NCBI RefSeq assembly: GCF_029227915.1
Contig: NC_079877.1
Coordinates: 8,432,001-8,496,000, forward strand
Direction of reading: 5' to 3'
DNA from: Hydractinia symbiolongicarpus
Lineage: Eukaryota; Cnidaria; Hydrozoa; Anthoathecata; Hydractiniidae
DNA: 64,000 nucleotides
Of this stretch, positions 37,230-47,025 are shown piece by piece; the stretch's first letter is position 1, and the number at the start of each line of letters is the position of its first letter. The translations under genes were made by a program, and so were the position numbers. Under the pieces are notes generated by a model that ran no database searches, was not told where the DNA came from, and was given only the letters and a program-made list of their open reading frames with translations.

Positions 37230-37487
37230 AGACGATGTTTTTAATTTATTTATTTTTATACTAATTTCAGTAGTTGCCAATGGTCATAAGAGGATTTATG
37301 ATGCTCCTAAGATTACCTGGTATTAATAATAATAATAATAATACCAAACCGCGCTGCATATGTCTAGAGCATTTTTGCTGTTTAATTTCGCATTGACAGT
37401 ATACACAGTTTCAGCTTTTAACATGATCGACCGTGTGGCATTCGGGCATTGACGCCATCGCGAACATATTATTTAAAAATGAACTCG

Positions 37488-37559
37488 TCCTCGGTAGTAT
37501 AGTGGTAAGTATCCCCGCCTGTCACGCGGGAGACCGGGGTTCGATTCCCCGCCGGGGAA
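37488..37559 (+). tRNA. tRNA-Asp(GTC), unit 29
   Basis: Discriminator G73 changed to A at 37559; G73 is an aspartate identity base. Confidence 0.88.
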
Positions 37560-37632
37560 GTTCTTTTTATCTTGTCAATGTTTCGTTTCACGTCAGTAGC
37601 GTTCGCGGGACTGTCCGGGAATACAGATTTAC

Positions 37633-37705
37633 GCCCGGTTAGCTCAGTCGGTAGAGCATCAGACTTTTAATCTGAGGGTCGCGGGTTCGAGTCCCTCATC
37701 GGGCG
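37633..37705 (+). tRNA. tRNA-Lys(TTT), unit 29
   Basis: Matches consensus. Confidence 0.95.
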
Positions 37706-37812
37706 TAACAATTATTTGGTACGATGGTGAACTAACTTTCACCACAATGTCTTGTCGAAAGAGGATGAATAACGTAACATTTGCGGAGTGGCAAAGGCGA
37801 AGCAAACTTGAT

Positions 37813-37885
37813 GGGGAACTAGCTCAGATGGTAGAGCGCTCGCTTAGCATGCGAGAGGTACCGGGATCGATGCCCGGGTTCTCCA
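37813..37885 (+). tRNA. tRNA-Ala(AGC), unit 30
   Basis: Matches consensus. Confidence 0.95.
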
Positions 37886-37953
37886 ATGCCTTTTCCATAG
37901 GCGTAAAATAAATGAAATTTGCGCAGAGCAATTTGCAGCAGCGTTCGTGTCAT

Positions 37954-38069
37954 GTCGAGATGGCCGAGCGGTCTAAGGCGCCAGACTCAAGACAAAATGT
38001 TCTTCCACTCATCGCGTGGAGAATTCTGGTCCTCGAATGAGGGCGTGGGTTCGAATCCCACTTCCGACA
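37954..38069 (+). tRNA. tRNA-Leu(CAA) with intron, unit 30
   Basis: G5 changed to A at 37958, an acceptor mismatch. Confidence 0.88.
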
Positions 38070-38110
38070 ACTTTTCCCTGCCACACAAAATTTTAGGCCT
38101 AAAATGCAAG

Positions 38111-38204
38111 TCCACCGAGCCGGATTTGAACCAGCGACCTAAGGATGCCTGAGTGGTATAAGTTCGTCTACAGTCCTCCGCTCTACCAACTGAGCTATCG
38201 GTGG
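38111..38204 (-). tRNA. tRNA-Tyr(GTA) with intron, unit 30
   Basis: Matches consensus. Confidence 0.95.
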
Positions 38205-38297
38205 ATGTAGCATCGTACAGTTCTTGTGCAGGACTATGCAGGTCATGTCACGTTTGTAGTATGACGTGGTTTTTAAAATGATGCGATAGCTCGCACG

Positions 38298-38369
38298 TAG
38301 CAGAGGGTGGTTTCGATCCACCGACCTCTGGGTTATGGGCCCAGCGCGCTTCCTCTGCGCCACTCTGCT
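38298..38369 (-). tRNA. Initiator tRNA-Met(CAT), unit 30
   Basis: T25 to C (plus-strand G38346), as unit 29. Confidence 0.94.
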
Positions 38370-38457
38370 GAAGGTAGGTAAGCTGAAATGTGTCTGATGT
38401 AAGGTGTAGTTTAGTATTGCGAACAGCACTCGAACTATGACCTTTTTACCATTTCCA

Positions 38458-38530
38458 GGGGGATTAGCTCACATGGTAGAGCGCTCGCTTTGCATGCGAG
38501 AGGTACCGGGATCGATGCCCGGATCCTCCA
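38458..38530 (+). tRNA. tRNA-Ala(TGC), unit 30
   Basis: Matches consensus. Confidence 0.95.
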
Positions 38531-38789
38531 AGACGATGTTTTTAATTTATTTATTTTTATACTAATTTCAGTAGTTGCCAATGGTCATAAGAGGATTTAT
38601 GATGCTCCTAAGATTACCTGGTATTAATAATAATAATAATAATACTAAACCGCGCTGCATATGTCTAGAGCATTTCTTGCTGTTTAATTTCGCATTGACA
38701 GTATACACAGTTTCAGCTTTTAACATGATCGACCGTGTGGCATTCGGGCATTGACGCCATCGCGAACATATTATTTAAATATGAACTCG

Positions 38790-38861
38790 TCCTCGGTAGT
38801 ATAGTGGTAAGTATCCCCGCCTGTCACGCGGGAGACCGGGGTTCGATTCCCCGCCGGGGAG
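38790..38861 (+). tRNA. tRNA-Asp(GTC), unit 30
   Basis: Matches consensus. Confidence 0.95.
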
Positions 38862-38934
38862 GTTCTTTTTATCTTGTCAATGTTTCGTTTCACGTCAGTA
38901 GCGTTCGCGGGACTGTCCGGGAATACAGATTTAC

Positions 38935-39007
38935 GCCCGGTTAGCTCAGTCGGTAGAGCATCAGACTTTTAATCTGAGGGTCGCGGGTTCGAGTCCCTCA
39001 TCGGGCG
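38935..39007 (+). tRNA. tRNA-Lys(TTT), unit 30
   Basis: Matches consensus. Confidence 0.95.
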
Positions 39008-39114
39008 TAACAATTATTTGGTACGATGGTGAACTAACTTTCACCGCAATGTCTTGTCGAAAGAGGATGAATAACGTAACATTTGCGGAGTGGCAAAGGC
39101 GAAGCAAACTTGAT

Positions 39115-39187
39115 GGGGAACTAGCTCAGATGGTAGAGCGCTCGCTTAGCATGCGAGAGGTACCGGGATCGATGCCCGGGTTCTCCA
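39115..39187 (+). tRNA. tRNA-Ala(AGC), unit 31
   Basis: Matches consensus. Confidence 0.95.
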
Positions 39188-39255
39188 ATGCCTTTTCCAT
39201 AGGCGTAAAATAAATGAAATTTGCGCAGAGCAATTTGCAGCAGCGTTCGTGTCAT

Positions 39256-39371
39256 GTCGGGATGGCCGAGCGGTCTAAGGCGCCAGACTCAAGACAAAAT
39301 GTTCTTCCACTCATCGCGTGGAGAATTCTGGTCCTCGAATGAGGGCGTGGGTTCGAATCACACTTCCGACA
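39256..39371 (+). tRNA. tRNA-Leu(CAA) with intron, unit 31
   Basis: C62 changed to A at 39360, a T-stem mismatch shared with unit 33. Confidence 0.86.
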
Positions 39372-39412
39372 ACTTTTCCCTGCCACACAAAATTTTAGGC
39401 CTAAAATGCAAG

Positions 39413-39506
39413 TCCACCGAGCCGGATTTGAACCAGCGACCTAAGGATGCCTGAGTGGTATAAGTTCGTCTACAGTCCTCCGCTCAACCAACTGAGCTAT
39501 CGGTGG
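39413..39506 (-). tRNA. tRNA-Tyr(GTA) with intron, unit 31
   Basis: A21 changed to T (plus-strand A39486), shared with units 33, 34 and 36. Confidence 0.88.
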
Positions 39507-39599
39507 ATGTAGCAACGTACAGTTCTTGTGCAGGACTATGCAGGTCATGTCACGTTTGTAGTATGACGTGGTTTTTAAAATGATGCGATAGCTCGCACG

Positions 39600-39671
39600 T
39601 AGCAGAGGGTGGTTTCGATCCACCGACCTCTGGGTTATGGGCCCAGCACGCTTCCTCTGCGCCACTCTGCT
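39600..39671 (-). tRNA. Initiator tRNA-Met(CAT), unit 31
   Basis: Matches consensus. Confidence 0.95.
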
Positions 39672-39759
39672 GAAGGTAGGTAAGCTGAAATGTGTCTGAT
39701 GTAAGGTGTAGTTTAGTATTGCGAACAGCACTCGAACTATGACCTTTTTACCATTTCCA

Positions 39760-39832
39760 GGGGGATTAGCTCACATGGTAGAGCGCTCGCTTTGCATGCG
39801 AGAGGTACCGGGATCGATGCCCGGATCCTCCA
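39760..39832 (+). tRNA. tRNA-Ala(TGC), unit 31
   Basis: Matches consensus; last gene before the insertion. Confidence 0.95.
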
Positions 39833-40096
39833 AGACGATGTTTTTAATTTATTTATTTTTATACTAATGTCAGTAGTTGCCAATGGTCATAAGAGGATTT
39901 ATGATGCTCCTAAGATTACCTGGTATTAATAATAATAATAATAATACTAAACCGCGCTGCATATGTCTAGAGCATTTCTTGCTGTTTAATTTCGCATTGA
40001 CAGTATACACAGTTCCAGCTTTTAACATGATCGACCGTGTGGCAATCGGGCATTGACGCCATCGCGAACATATTATTTAAATACTAGCTGTTTCCC

Positions 40097-40110
40097 GTGG
40101 AAGAATCCAC
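40097..40110 (-). other. Helitron 3'-terminal hairpin
   Basis: GTGGA (40097-40101) and TCCAC (40106-40110) form a perfect 5-bp stem with a 4-base loop. It is separated by nine bases from the CTAG at 40084-40087, as in the terminal hairpins of known Helitrons. Confidence 0.7.
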
Positions 40111-40559
40111 TGTATTCCATTTAATTTATGTAGCAGATATATGTCCATCAAAAATCAAACAATACAGCAGTGCGCATCTTACATCTGCATTATTATATAA
40201 ATGACCAAAAAAATTGAAGGTTTTCAACAACTGCAGTATTTATGTGACATTTAAAATCTAAATCTACTAAAATTACTTGCTCTGACCATCTGACAAATGC
40301 GAAAATTATTCGGAAAGAAGTTTTCAACATACATCTCACCCATAAAATTTAAATCACTCAAAACGCCACATATATACAAAAAAGCTGATCAATGTCAAAC
40401 ACAAATCTCTCTCATTGTATATGTTAAAATCAGTTAGTTTATTGCAAACCCTGCCAAAGGTTGACACACAATATGAAAAAAATAAAATAAATTGTGCCTC
40501 TGACAGAATTTTTTATCTAAGGTGAAAAAAAGGGATTTGCAAGGACAAATTATAATGCA

Positions 40560-41830
40560 ATGAAACATTATTTGATATATTGCATACAGTCCTTCTTCAC
40601 CAAACTTTAGACAAAATGCCAACAAAATAACGGTGTTTAAATCTAAAATTAATAAAGTCCTTTTAGCAATTTGCATGCTGTTTTACCATCAATAAAGTAA
40701 ACAAAATTTCAAATCTCACATAGTATTCTGTCACAAATTTTCATAAAATATATATATAAGTCATAATGAGTCATGTTAAACAACAGCAATCAATCTGTAT
40801 ATAAGTTCATTTTATGTCAATTTTTGCACCAATTTTGCAACACAAAATACAAATTCTAAATAATACTAAAATCTCTTATTTTGGTCCTTCGCATACCGAA
40901 GGTCTCCCACAAAAGTTTAATCAAAATGTAAAAAATGAGAGGTAACGACAAAATCAAAGTTTGCAAAATTTAACTATTTCAGTACATATATCTACTGCAT
41001 ATGCCCTCTAAAACAATATTTTAATCCAAAATGCCAAAGAAAAACAGTTTGCAACAAAAATCAGTTATTTCGATAATATTGCATACACTCTTTCCTCACA
41101 AAAGCTTCACAAACTGTAAAAAAAAGAATGGTTGTAGGGAGTGCTTCTGATTCAACAAAAAAAGTTTTTTTGACATATTGCATCTAGCCCTTACCCATTA
41201 AATCTTACACAAAATTTCCAAAACTATATACGATTTAGAACACATCAAATTTAAATCGAGAAGGATCAGTCATTTCGATATATTGCACGGAGTCCTCCCC
41301 AGTAAGAATTTATACAAAATATAGAAAAACAAAGCTTGCAAGGTGTAATATTGAATTCTTCTTCTGTGTATATATATATGGTCCTTCCTCGCAAAATTAA
41401 CATAAAATGTCAAAAAGGTTCAGATATAACATCTAACACAACAAAAATCAGTTATCAGTATATGTCATGCCATTGTCTTCCACCAAATGTTCCCCTTAAG
41501 GTTTCACAGACACAGCCTGTAAATTAAAAACAACTAAGATCAGGTATTTTGGTCTATTTCATACCATTCTGTTCCAAATAACTTATAAAATGTAAAAATT
41601 GAGTGGTAAAACAGAAATGTCAAAAAGAAGAAAAAAATAGCTTACAAAGAGTATAAAATTGAAATCAACAAAGTAGCTCTTTTGGTGTATTAAATATAAG
41701 CCATACGCACAAAAGTTTACACTAAATGTAAGAAAATGGTTGTGTTTAGTAATTTTAAATTAAGAAAAGTCAGTTCTTTTAGCATGCTGATTAAGGTTTT
41801 TGCCCACAATTTGAAACAAATTAAATTTAC
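40560..41830. repeat. Diverged tandem repeats inside the insertion
   Basis: A loose motif recurs at irregular spacing: TCAGTTATTT, then GATATATTGCATACAGTCC, then a C-rich stretch with CACAAAAGTTTACACAAAATGT, then A-rich sequence. I see versions beginning near 40569, 40869, 41062, 41165, 41267, 41448, 41541, 41675 and 41775. Similarity is low, so exact borders and period need self-alignment. No gene is visible here; the short reading frames are AT-rich and look accidental. Confidence 0.55.
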
Positions 41831-42075
41831 ATTTTAAAAATAAGTAATTTCTGAACTTTATTTTCAGAATATTTGGAGGAAAAGAACTTCGCAAACCAAA
41901 AAAAACCCAGGAAAATGTTTAAAATTTTCAGGGTTAATAACGTTAGATGTGTTTTGTGGGAATATATATACTGGGAATCTTTAGTTTAAAGCTAGCATTA
42001 GCTAGCTACAGCAGCTAATAGCTAGTCACTTAAATATAAACTGGAGACTTAGCTAGGTATAAAGAACATGGCTAC

Positions 42076-42093
42076 ATATATATATATATATAT
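42076..42093. repeat. (TA)n simple repeat
   Basis: Nine AT dinucleotides inside the insertion. Confidence 0.9.
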
Positions 42094-42096
42094 TCC

Positions 42097-42115
42097 TAGC
42101 TAGCTAGCTAGCTAG
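42097..42115. repeat. (TAGC)n simple repeat
   Basis: Nearly five perfect TAGC repeats. Scattered single and double TAGC copies lie upstream from about 41990. Confidence 0.9.
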
Positions 42116-42650
42116 TTGTTGGTGGTGGTTGGCTTTTTATGATGCTAGCTATAAAACATGTCTGGCAACAATAATATAATCAAAACTGAAAATAAAACAT
42201 GAAAAAACCTTACAGAACCTTGCTATGATTAATTTATAAAACCATGCTCTTCTTCAAATGTTTTTTTAAAGATTTATTTTGAATGAAAGAGTAGAGAATA
42301 CTCAAAAAGAACAGCCATCTTTTTCGTAAACACAATTTCCGTTTTATGCTAGGAACTTCATTTAACAGTCCGTATGCTTTGTGAATATCTAATACCGTTT
42401 CATATGTAGCGATACCTATATATATATGCTAACATAGAGTTTTTTTTGGCATAAGGGTATATATATTTATATCGTTATTAGCAGCGGGTTATATATTTAC
42501 ACCTTATGTGCGATTTCTATGCAGTACAACCCTAATTTTTTTAGTTAAATTTTAGCGTACGGCCACGTCATAAGAAAGTAACCCGTGATTTCCGTGTCGT
42601 GGACTCACAGTTTTAGTCACGCAAGGGAATTAATATATAAGATGAACTCG

Positions 42651-42722
42651 TCCTCGGTAGTATAGTGGTAAGTATCCCCGCCTGTCACGCGGGAGACCGG
42701 GGTTCGATTCCCCGCCGGGGAG
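42651..42722 (+). tRNA. tRNA-Asp(GTC), unit 31
   Basis: Matches consensus. It lies eight bases downstream of the Helitron end, which has replaced its usual upstream AT-rich block with TATATAA at 42634-42640. Confidence 0.95.
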
Positions 42723-42795
42723 GTTCTTTTTATCTTGTCAATGTTTCGTTTCACGTCAGTAGCGTTCGCGGGACTGTCCGGGAATACAGATTTAC

Positions 42796-42868
42796 GCCCG
42801 GTTAGCTCAGTCGGTAGAGCATCAGACTTTTAATCTGAGGGTCGCGGGTTCGAGTCCCTCATCGGGCG
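42796..42868 (+). tRNA. tRNA-Lys(TTT), unit 31
   Basis: Matches consensus. Confidence 0.95.
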
Positions 42869-42975
42869 TAACAATTATTTGGTACGATGGTGAACTAACT
42901 TTCACCACAATGTCTTGTCGAAAGAGGATGAATAACGTAACATTTGCGGAGTGGCAAAGGCGAAGCAAACTTGAT

Positions 42976-43048
42976 GGGGAACTAGCTCAGATGGTAGAGC
43001 GCTCGCTTAGCATGCGAGAGGTACCGGGATCGATGCCCGGGTTCTCCA
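42976..43048 (+). tRNA. tRNA-Ala(AGC), unit 32
   Basis: Matches consensus. Confidence 0.95.
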
Positions 43049-43116
43049 ATGCCTTTTCCATAGGCGTAAAATAAATGAAATTTGCGCAGAGCAATTTGCA
43101 GCAGCGTTCGTGTCAT

Positions 43117-43232
43117 GTCGGGATGGCCGAGCGGTCTAAGGCGCCAGACTCAAGACAAAATGTTCTTCCACTCATCGCGTGGAGAATTCTGGTCCTCGAA
43201 TGAGGGCGTGGGTTCGAATCCCACTTCCGACA
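43117..43232 (+). tRNA. tRNA-Leu(CAA) with intron, unit 32
   Basis: Matches consensus. Confidence 0.95.
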
Positions 43233-43273
43233 ACTTTTCCCTGCCACACAAAATTTTAGGCCTAAAATGCAAG

Positions 43274-43367
43274 TCCACCGAGCCGGATTTGAACCAGCGA
43301 CCTAAGGATGCCTGAGTGGTATAAGTTCGTCTACAGTCCTCCGCTCTACCAACTGAGCTATCGGTGG
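43274..43367 (-). tRNA. tRNA-Tyr(GTA) with intron, unit 32
   Basis: Matches consensus. Confidence 0.95.
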
Positions 43368-43460
43368 ATGTAGCATCGTACAGTTCTTGTGCAGGACTAT
43401 GCAGGTCATGTCACGTTTGTAGTATGACGTGGTTTTTAAAATGATGCGATAGCTCGCACG

Positions 43461-43532
43461 TAGCAGAGGGTGGTTTCGATCCACCGACCTCTGGGTTATG
43501 GGCCCAGCACGCTTCCTCTGCGCCACTCTGCT
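43461..43532 (-). tRNA. Initiator tRNA-Met(CAT), unit 32
   Basis: Matches consensus. Confidence 0.95.
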
Positions 43533-43620
43533 GAAGGTAGGTAAGCTGAAATGTGTCTGATGTAAGGTGTAGTTTAGTATTGCGAACAGCACTCGAACTA
43601 TGACCTTTTTACCATTTCCA

Positions 43621-43693
43621 GGGGGATTAGCTCACATGGTAGAGCGCTCGCTTTGCATGCGAGAGGTACCGGGATCGATGCCCGGATCCTCCA
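43621..43693 (+). tRNA. tRNA-Ala(TGC), unit 32
   Basis: Matches consensus. Confidence 0.95.
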
Positions 43694-43952
43694 AGACGAT
43701 GTTTTTAATTTATTTATTTTTATACTAATTTCAGTAGTTGCCAATGGTCATAAGAGGATTTATGATGCTCCTAAGATTACCTGGTATTAATAATAATAAT
43801 AATAATACTAAACCGCGCTGCATATGTCTAGAGCATTTCTTGCTGTTTAATTTCGCATTGACAGTATACACAGTTTCAGCTTTTAACATGATCGACCGTG
43901 TGGCATTCGGGCATTGACGCCATCGCGAACATATTATTTAAATATGAACTCG

Positions 43953-44024
43953 TCCTCGGTAGTATAGTGGTAAGTATCCCCGCCTGTCACGCGGGAGACC
44001 GGGGTTCGATTCCCCGCCGGGGAG
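43953..44024 (+). tRNA. tRNA-Asp(GTC), unit 32
   Basis: Matches consensus. Confidence 0.95.
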
Positions 44025-44097
44025 GTTCTTTTTATCTTGTCAATGTTTCGTTTCACGTCAGTAGCGTTCGCGGGACTGTCCGGGAATACAGATTTAC

Positions 44098-44170
44098 GCC
44101 CGGTTAGCTCAGTCGGTAGAGCATCAGACTTTTAATCTGAGGGTCGCCGGTTCGAGTCCCTCATCGGGCG
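44098..44170 (+). tRNA. tRNA-Lys(TTT), unit 32
   Basis: G51 to C at 44148, as unit 17. Confidence 0.84.
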
Positions 44171-44277
44171 TAACAATTATTTGGTACGATGGTGAACTAA
44201 CTTTCACCACAATGTCTTGTCGAAAGAGGATGAATAACGTAACATTTGCGGAGTGGCAAAGGCGAAGCAAACTTGAT

Positions 44278-44350
44278 GGGGAACTAGCTCAGATGGTAGA
44301 GCGCTCGCTTAGCATGCGAGAGGTACCGGGATCGATGCCCGGGTTCTCCA
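44278..44350 (+). tRNA. tRNA-Ala(AGC), unit 33
   Basis: Matches consensus. Confidence 0.95.
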
Positions 44351-44418
44351 ATGCCTTTTCCATAGGCGTAAAATAAATGAAATTTGCGCAGAGCAATTTG
44401 CAGCCACGTTCGTGTCAT

Positions 44419-44534
44419 GTCGGGATGGCCGAGCGGTCTAAGGCGCCAGACTCAAGACAAAATGTTCTTCCACTCATCGCGTGGAGAATTCTGGTCCTCG
44501 AATGAGGGCGTGGGTTCGAATCACACTTCCGACA
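44419..44534 (+). tRNA. tRNA-Leu(CAA) with intron, unit 33
   Basis: C62 to A at 44523, as unit 31. Confidence 0.86.
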
Positions 44535-44575
44535 ACTTTTCCCTGCCACACAAAATTTTAGGCCTAAAATGCAAG

Positions 44576-44669
44576 TCCACCGAGCCGGATTTGAACCAGC
44601 GACCTAAGGATGCCTGAGTGGTATAAGTTCGTCTACAGTCCTCCGCTCAACCAACTGAGCTATCGGTGG
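44576..44669 (-). tRNA. tRNA-Tyr(GTA) with intron, unit 33
   Basis: A21 to T (plus-strand A44649), as unit 31. Confidence 0.88.
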
Positions 44670-44762
44670 ATGTAGCAACGTACAGTTCTTGTGCAGGACT
44701 ATGCAGGTCATGTCACGTTTGTAGTATGACGTGGTTTTTAAAATGATGCGATAGCTCGCACG

Positions 44763-44834
44763 TAGCAGAGGGTGGTTTCGATCCACCGACCTCTGGGTTA
44801 TGGGCCCAGCACGCTTCCTCTGCGCCACTCTGCT
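44763..44834 (-). tRNA. Initiator tRNA-Met(CAT), unit 33
   Basis: Matches consensus. Confidence 0.95.
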
Positions 44835-44922
44835 GAAGGTAGGTAAGCTGAAATGTGTCTGATGTAAGGTGTAGTTTAGTATTGCGAACAGCACTCGAAC
44901 TATGACCTTTTTACCATTTCCA

Positions 44923-44995
44923 GGGGGATTAGCTCACATGGTAGAGCGCTCGCTTTGCATGCGAGAGGTACCGGGATCGATGCCCGGATCCTCCA
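44923..44995 (+). tRNA. tRNA-Ala(TGC), unit 33
   Basis: Matches consensus. Confidence 0.95.
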
Positions 44996-45254
44996 AGACG
45001 ATGTTTTTAATTTATTTATTTTTATACTAATGTCAGTAGTTGCCAATGGTCATAAGAGGATTTATGATGCTCCTAAGATTACCTGGTATTAATAATAATA
45101 ATAATAATACTAAACCGCGCTGCATATGTCTAGAGCATTTCTTGCTGTTTAATTTCGCATTGACAGTATACACAGTTCCAGCTTTTAACATGATCGACCG
45201 TGTGGCAATCGGGCATTGACGCCATCGCGAACATATTATTTAAATATGAACTCG

Positions 45255-45326
45255 TCCTCGGTAGTATAGTGGTAAGTATCCCCGCCTGTCACGCGGGAGA
45301 CCGGGGTTCGATTCCCCGCCGGGGAG
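45255..45326 (+). tRNA. tRNA-Asp(GTC), unit 33
   Basis: Matches consensus. Confidence 0.95.
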
Positions 45327-45399
45327 GTTCTTTTTATCTTGTCAATGTTTCGTTTCACGTCAGTAGCGTTCGCGGGACTGTCCGGGAATACAGATTTAC

Positions 45400-45472
45400 G
45401 CCCGGTTAGCTCAGTCGGTAGAGCATCAGACTTTTAATCTGAGGGTCGCGGGTTCGAGTCCCTCATCGGGCG
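45400..45472 (+). tRNA. tRNA-Lys(TTT), unit 33
   Basis: Matches consensus. Confidence 0.95.
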
Positions 45473-45579
45473 TAACAATTATTTGGTACGATGGTGAACT
45501 AACTTTCACCACAATGTCTTGTCGAAAGATGATGAATAACGTAACATTTGCGGAGTGGCAAAGGCGAAGCAAACTTGAT

Positions 45580-45652
45580 GGGGAACTAGCTCACATGGTA
45601 GAGCGCTCGCTTAGCATGCGAGAGGTACCGGGATCGATGCCCGGGTTCTCCA
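45580..45652 (+). tRNA. tRNA-Ala(AGC), unit 34
   Basis: G15 changed to C, the base Ala(TGC) carries there; shared with unit 36. May be a conversion from the isoacceptor. Confidence 0.92.
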
Positions 45653-45720
45653 ATGCCTTTTCCATAGGCGTAAAATAAATGAAATTTGCGCAGAGCAATT
45701 TGCAGCAGCGTTCGTGTCAT

Positions 45721-45836
45721 GTCGGGATGGCCGAGCGGTCTAAGGCGCCAGACTCAAGACAAAATGTTCTTCCACTCATCGCGTGGAGAATTCTGGTCCT
45801 CGAATGAGGGCGTGGGTTCGAATCCCACTTCCGACA
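45721..45836 (+). tRNA. tRNA-Leu(CAA) with intron, unit 34
   Basis: Matches consensus. Confidence 0.95.
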
Positions 45837-45877
45837 ACTTTTCCCTGCCACACAAAATTTTAGGCCTAAAATGCAAG

Positions 45878-45971
45878 TCCACCGAGTCGGATTTGAACCA
45901 GCGACCTAAGAATGCCTGAGTGGTATAAGTTTGTCTACAGTCCTCCGCTCAACCAACTGAGCTATCGGTGG
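45878..45971 (-). tRNA. tRNA-Tyr(GTA) with intron, unit 34
   Basis: Four changes: G64 to A (T45887), C40 to T (A45911, wobble), one intron base (T45932) and A21 to T (A45951). All are shared with unit 36. Confidence 0.85.
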
Positions 45972-46064
45972 ATGTAGCAACGTACAGTTCTTGTGCAGGA
46001 CTATGCAGGTCATGTCACGTTTGTAGTATGACGTGGTTTTTAAAATGATGCGATAGCTCGCACG

Positions 46065-46136
46065 TAGCAGAGGGTGGTTTCGATCCACCGACCTCTGGGT
46101 TATGGGCCCAGCACGCTTCCTCTGCGCCACTCTGCT
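46065..46136 (-). tRNA. Initiator tRNA-Met(CAT), unit 34
   Basis: Matches consensus. Confidence 0.95.
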
Positions 46137-46224
46137 GAAGGTAGGTAAGCTGAAATGTGTCTGATGTAAGGTGTAGTTTAGTATTGCGAACAGCACTCGA
46201 ACTATGACCTTTTTACCATTTCCA

Positions 46225-46297
46225 GGGGGATTAGCTCACATGGTAGAGCGCTCGCTTTGCATGCGAGAGGTACCGGGATCGATGCCCGGATCCTCCA
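46225..46297 (+). tRNA. tRNA-Ala(TGC), unit 34
   Basis: Matches consensus. Confidence 0.95.
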
Positions 46298-46559
46298 AGA
46301 CGATGTTTTTAATTTATTTATTTTTATACTAATTTCAGTAGTTGCCAATGGTCATAAGAGGATTTATGATGCTCCTAAGATTACCTGGTATTAATAATAA
46401 TAATAATAATAATACTAAACCGCGCTGCATATGTCTAGAGCATTTCTTGCTGTTTAATTTCGCATTGACAGTACACACAGTTTCAGTTTTTAACATGATC
46501 GACCGTGTGGCATTCGGGCATTGACGCCATCGCGAACATATTATTTAAATATGAACTCG

Positions 46560-46631
46560 TCCTCGGTAGTATAGTGGTAAGTATCCCCGCCTGTCACGCG
46601 GGAGACCGGGGTTCGATTCCCCGCCGGGGAG
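46560..46631 (+). tRNA. tRNA-Asp(GTC), unit 34
   Basis: Matches consensus. Confidence 0.95.
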
Positions 46632-46704
46632 GTTCTTTTTATCTTGTCAATGTTTCGTTTCACGTCAGTAGCGTTCGCGGGACTGTCCGGGAATACAGAT
46701 TTAC

Positions 46705-46777
46705 GCCCGGTTAGCTCAGTCGGTAGAGCATCAGACTTTTAATCTGAGGGTCGCGGGTTCGAGTCCCTCATCGGGCG
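46705..46777 (+). tRNA. tRNA-Lys(TTT), unit 34
   Basis: Matches consensus. Confidence 0.95.
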
Positions 46778-46884
46778 TAACAATTATTTGGTACGATGGT
46801 GAACTAACTTTCACCACAATGTCTTGTCGAAAGAGGATGAATAACGTAACATTTGCGGAGTGGCAAAGGCGAAGAAAACTTGAT

Positions 46885-46957
46885 GGGGAACAAGCTCAGA
46901 TGGTGGAGCGCTCGCTTAGCATGCGAGAGGTACCGGGATCGATGCCCGGGTTCTCCA
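46885..46957 (+). tRNA. tRNA-Ala(AGC), unit 35
   Basis: Invariant T8 changed to A, and A21 to G. T8 to A is shared with units 37 and 38; the T8-A14 core pair and box A start are affected. Confidence 0.8.
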
Positions 46958-47025
46958 ATGCTTTTTCCATAGGCGTAAAATAAATGAAATTTGCGCAGAG
47001 CAATTTGCAGCAGCGTTCGTGTCAT

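Larger units (their letters stand above)
1..40083. repeat. Tandem tRNA array, units 1 to 31 (left block)
   Basis: Thirty complete copies of a roughly 1.3-kb seven-tRNA unit, plus unit 31 up to the spacer before its Asp gene. The window starts in the Lys-Ala(AGC) spacer, so the array continues to the left. Copies differ by only a few substitutions each, in genes and spacers alike, which is the pattern expected of concerted evolution. No copy is inverted. Confidence 0.97.
40084..42642 (-). mobile_element. Helitron-like non-autonomous transposon inserted in unit 31
   Basis: The 2559-bp insert splits the unit 31 spacer so that the flanks rejoin as the consensus ...TTTAAATA|TGAACTCG..., with no duplicated or lost host base. 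Read on the minus strand it starts TCTTATATATTAA and ends CTAG, and sits between host A and T. These are the defining Helitron features: 5' TC, 3' CTRR, A|T target, no target-site duplication, no terminal inverted repeats. A hairpin GTGGA-TTCT-TCCAC lies nine bases before the CTAG. No Rep or helicase reading frame is visible, so it would depend on an autonomous partner. The interior is AT-rich and holds diverged tandem repeats and TA and TAGC simple repeats. Alternative: unrelated insertion DNA that mimics these ends by chance. Confidence 0.8.
41831..42642. other. AT-rich non-coding tail of the insertion
   Basis: No gene seen. It contains runs of TA and TAGC repeats in the first part and, toward 42540-42642, somewhat GC-richer sequence leading to the Helitron 5' end. 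Confidence 0.6.

Noticed and set aside
40434-41527. Reading frames of 63 and 80 codons inside the insertion
   Set aside because: AT-rich, low-complexity, no recognisable domain, and they overlap the diverged repeats. Neither resembles Rep, helicase or transposase.
40084-42642. DNA transposon with terminal inverted repeats, or an LTR or LINE element
   Set aside because: The two ends do not match each other in either orientation, no target-site duplication is present, and there is no poly-A or simple-repeat 3' tail at either border.
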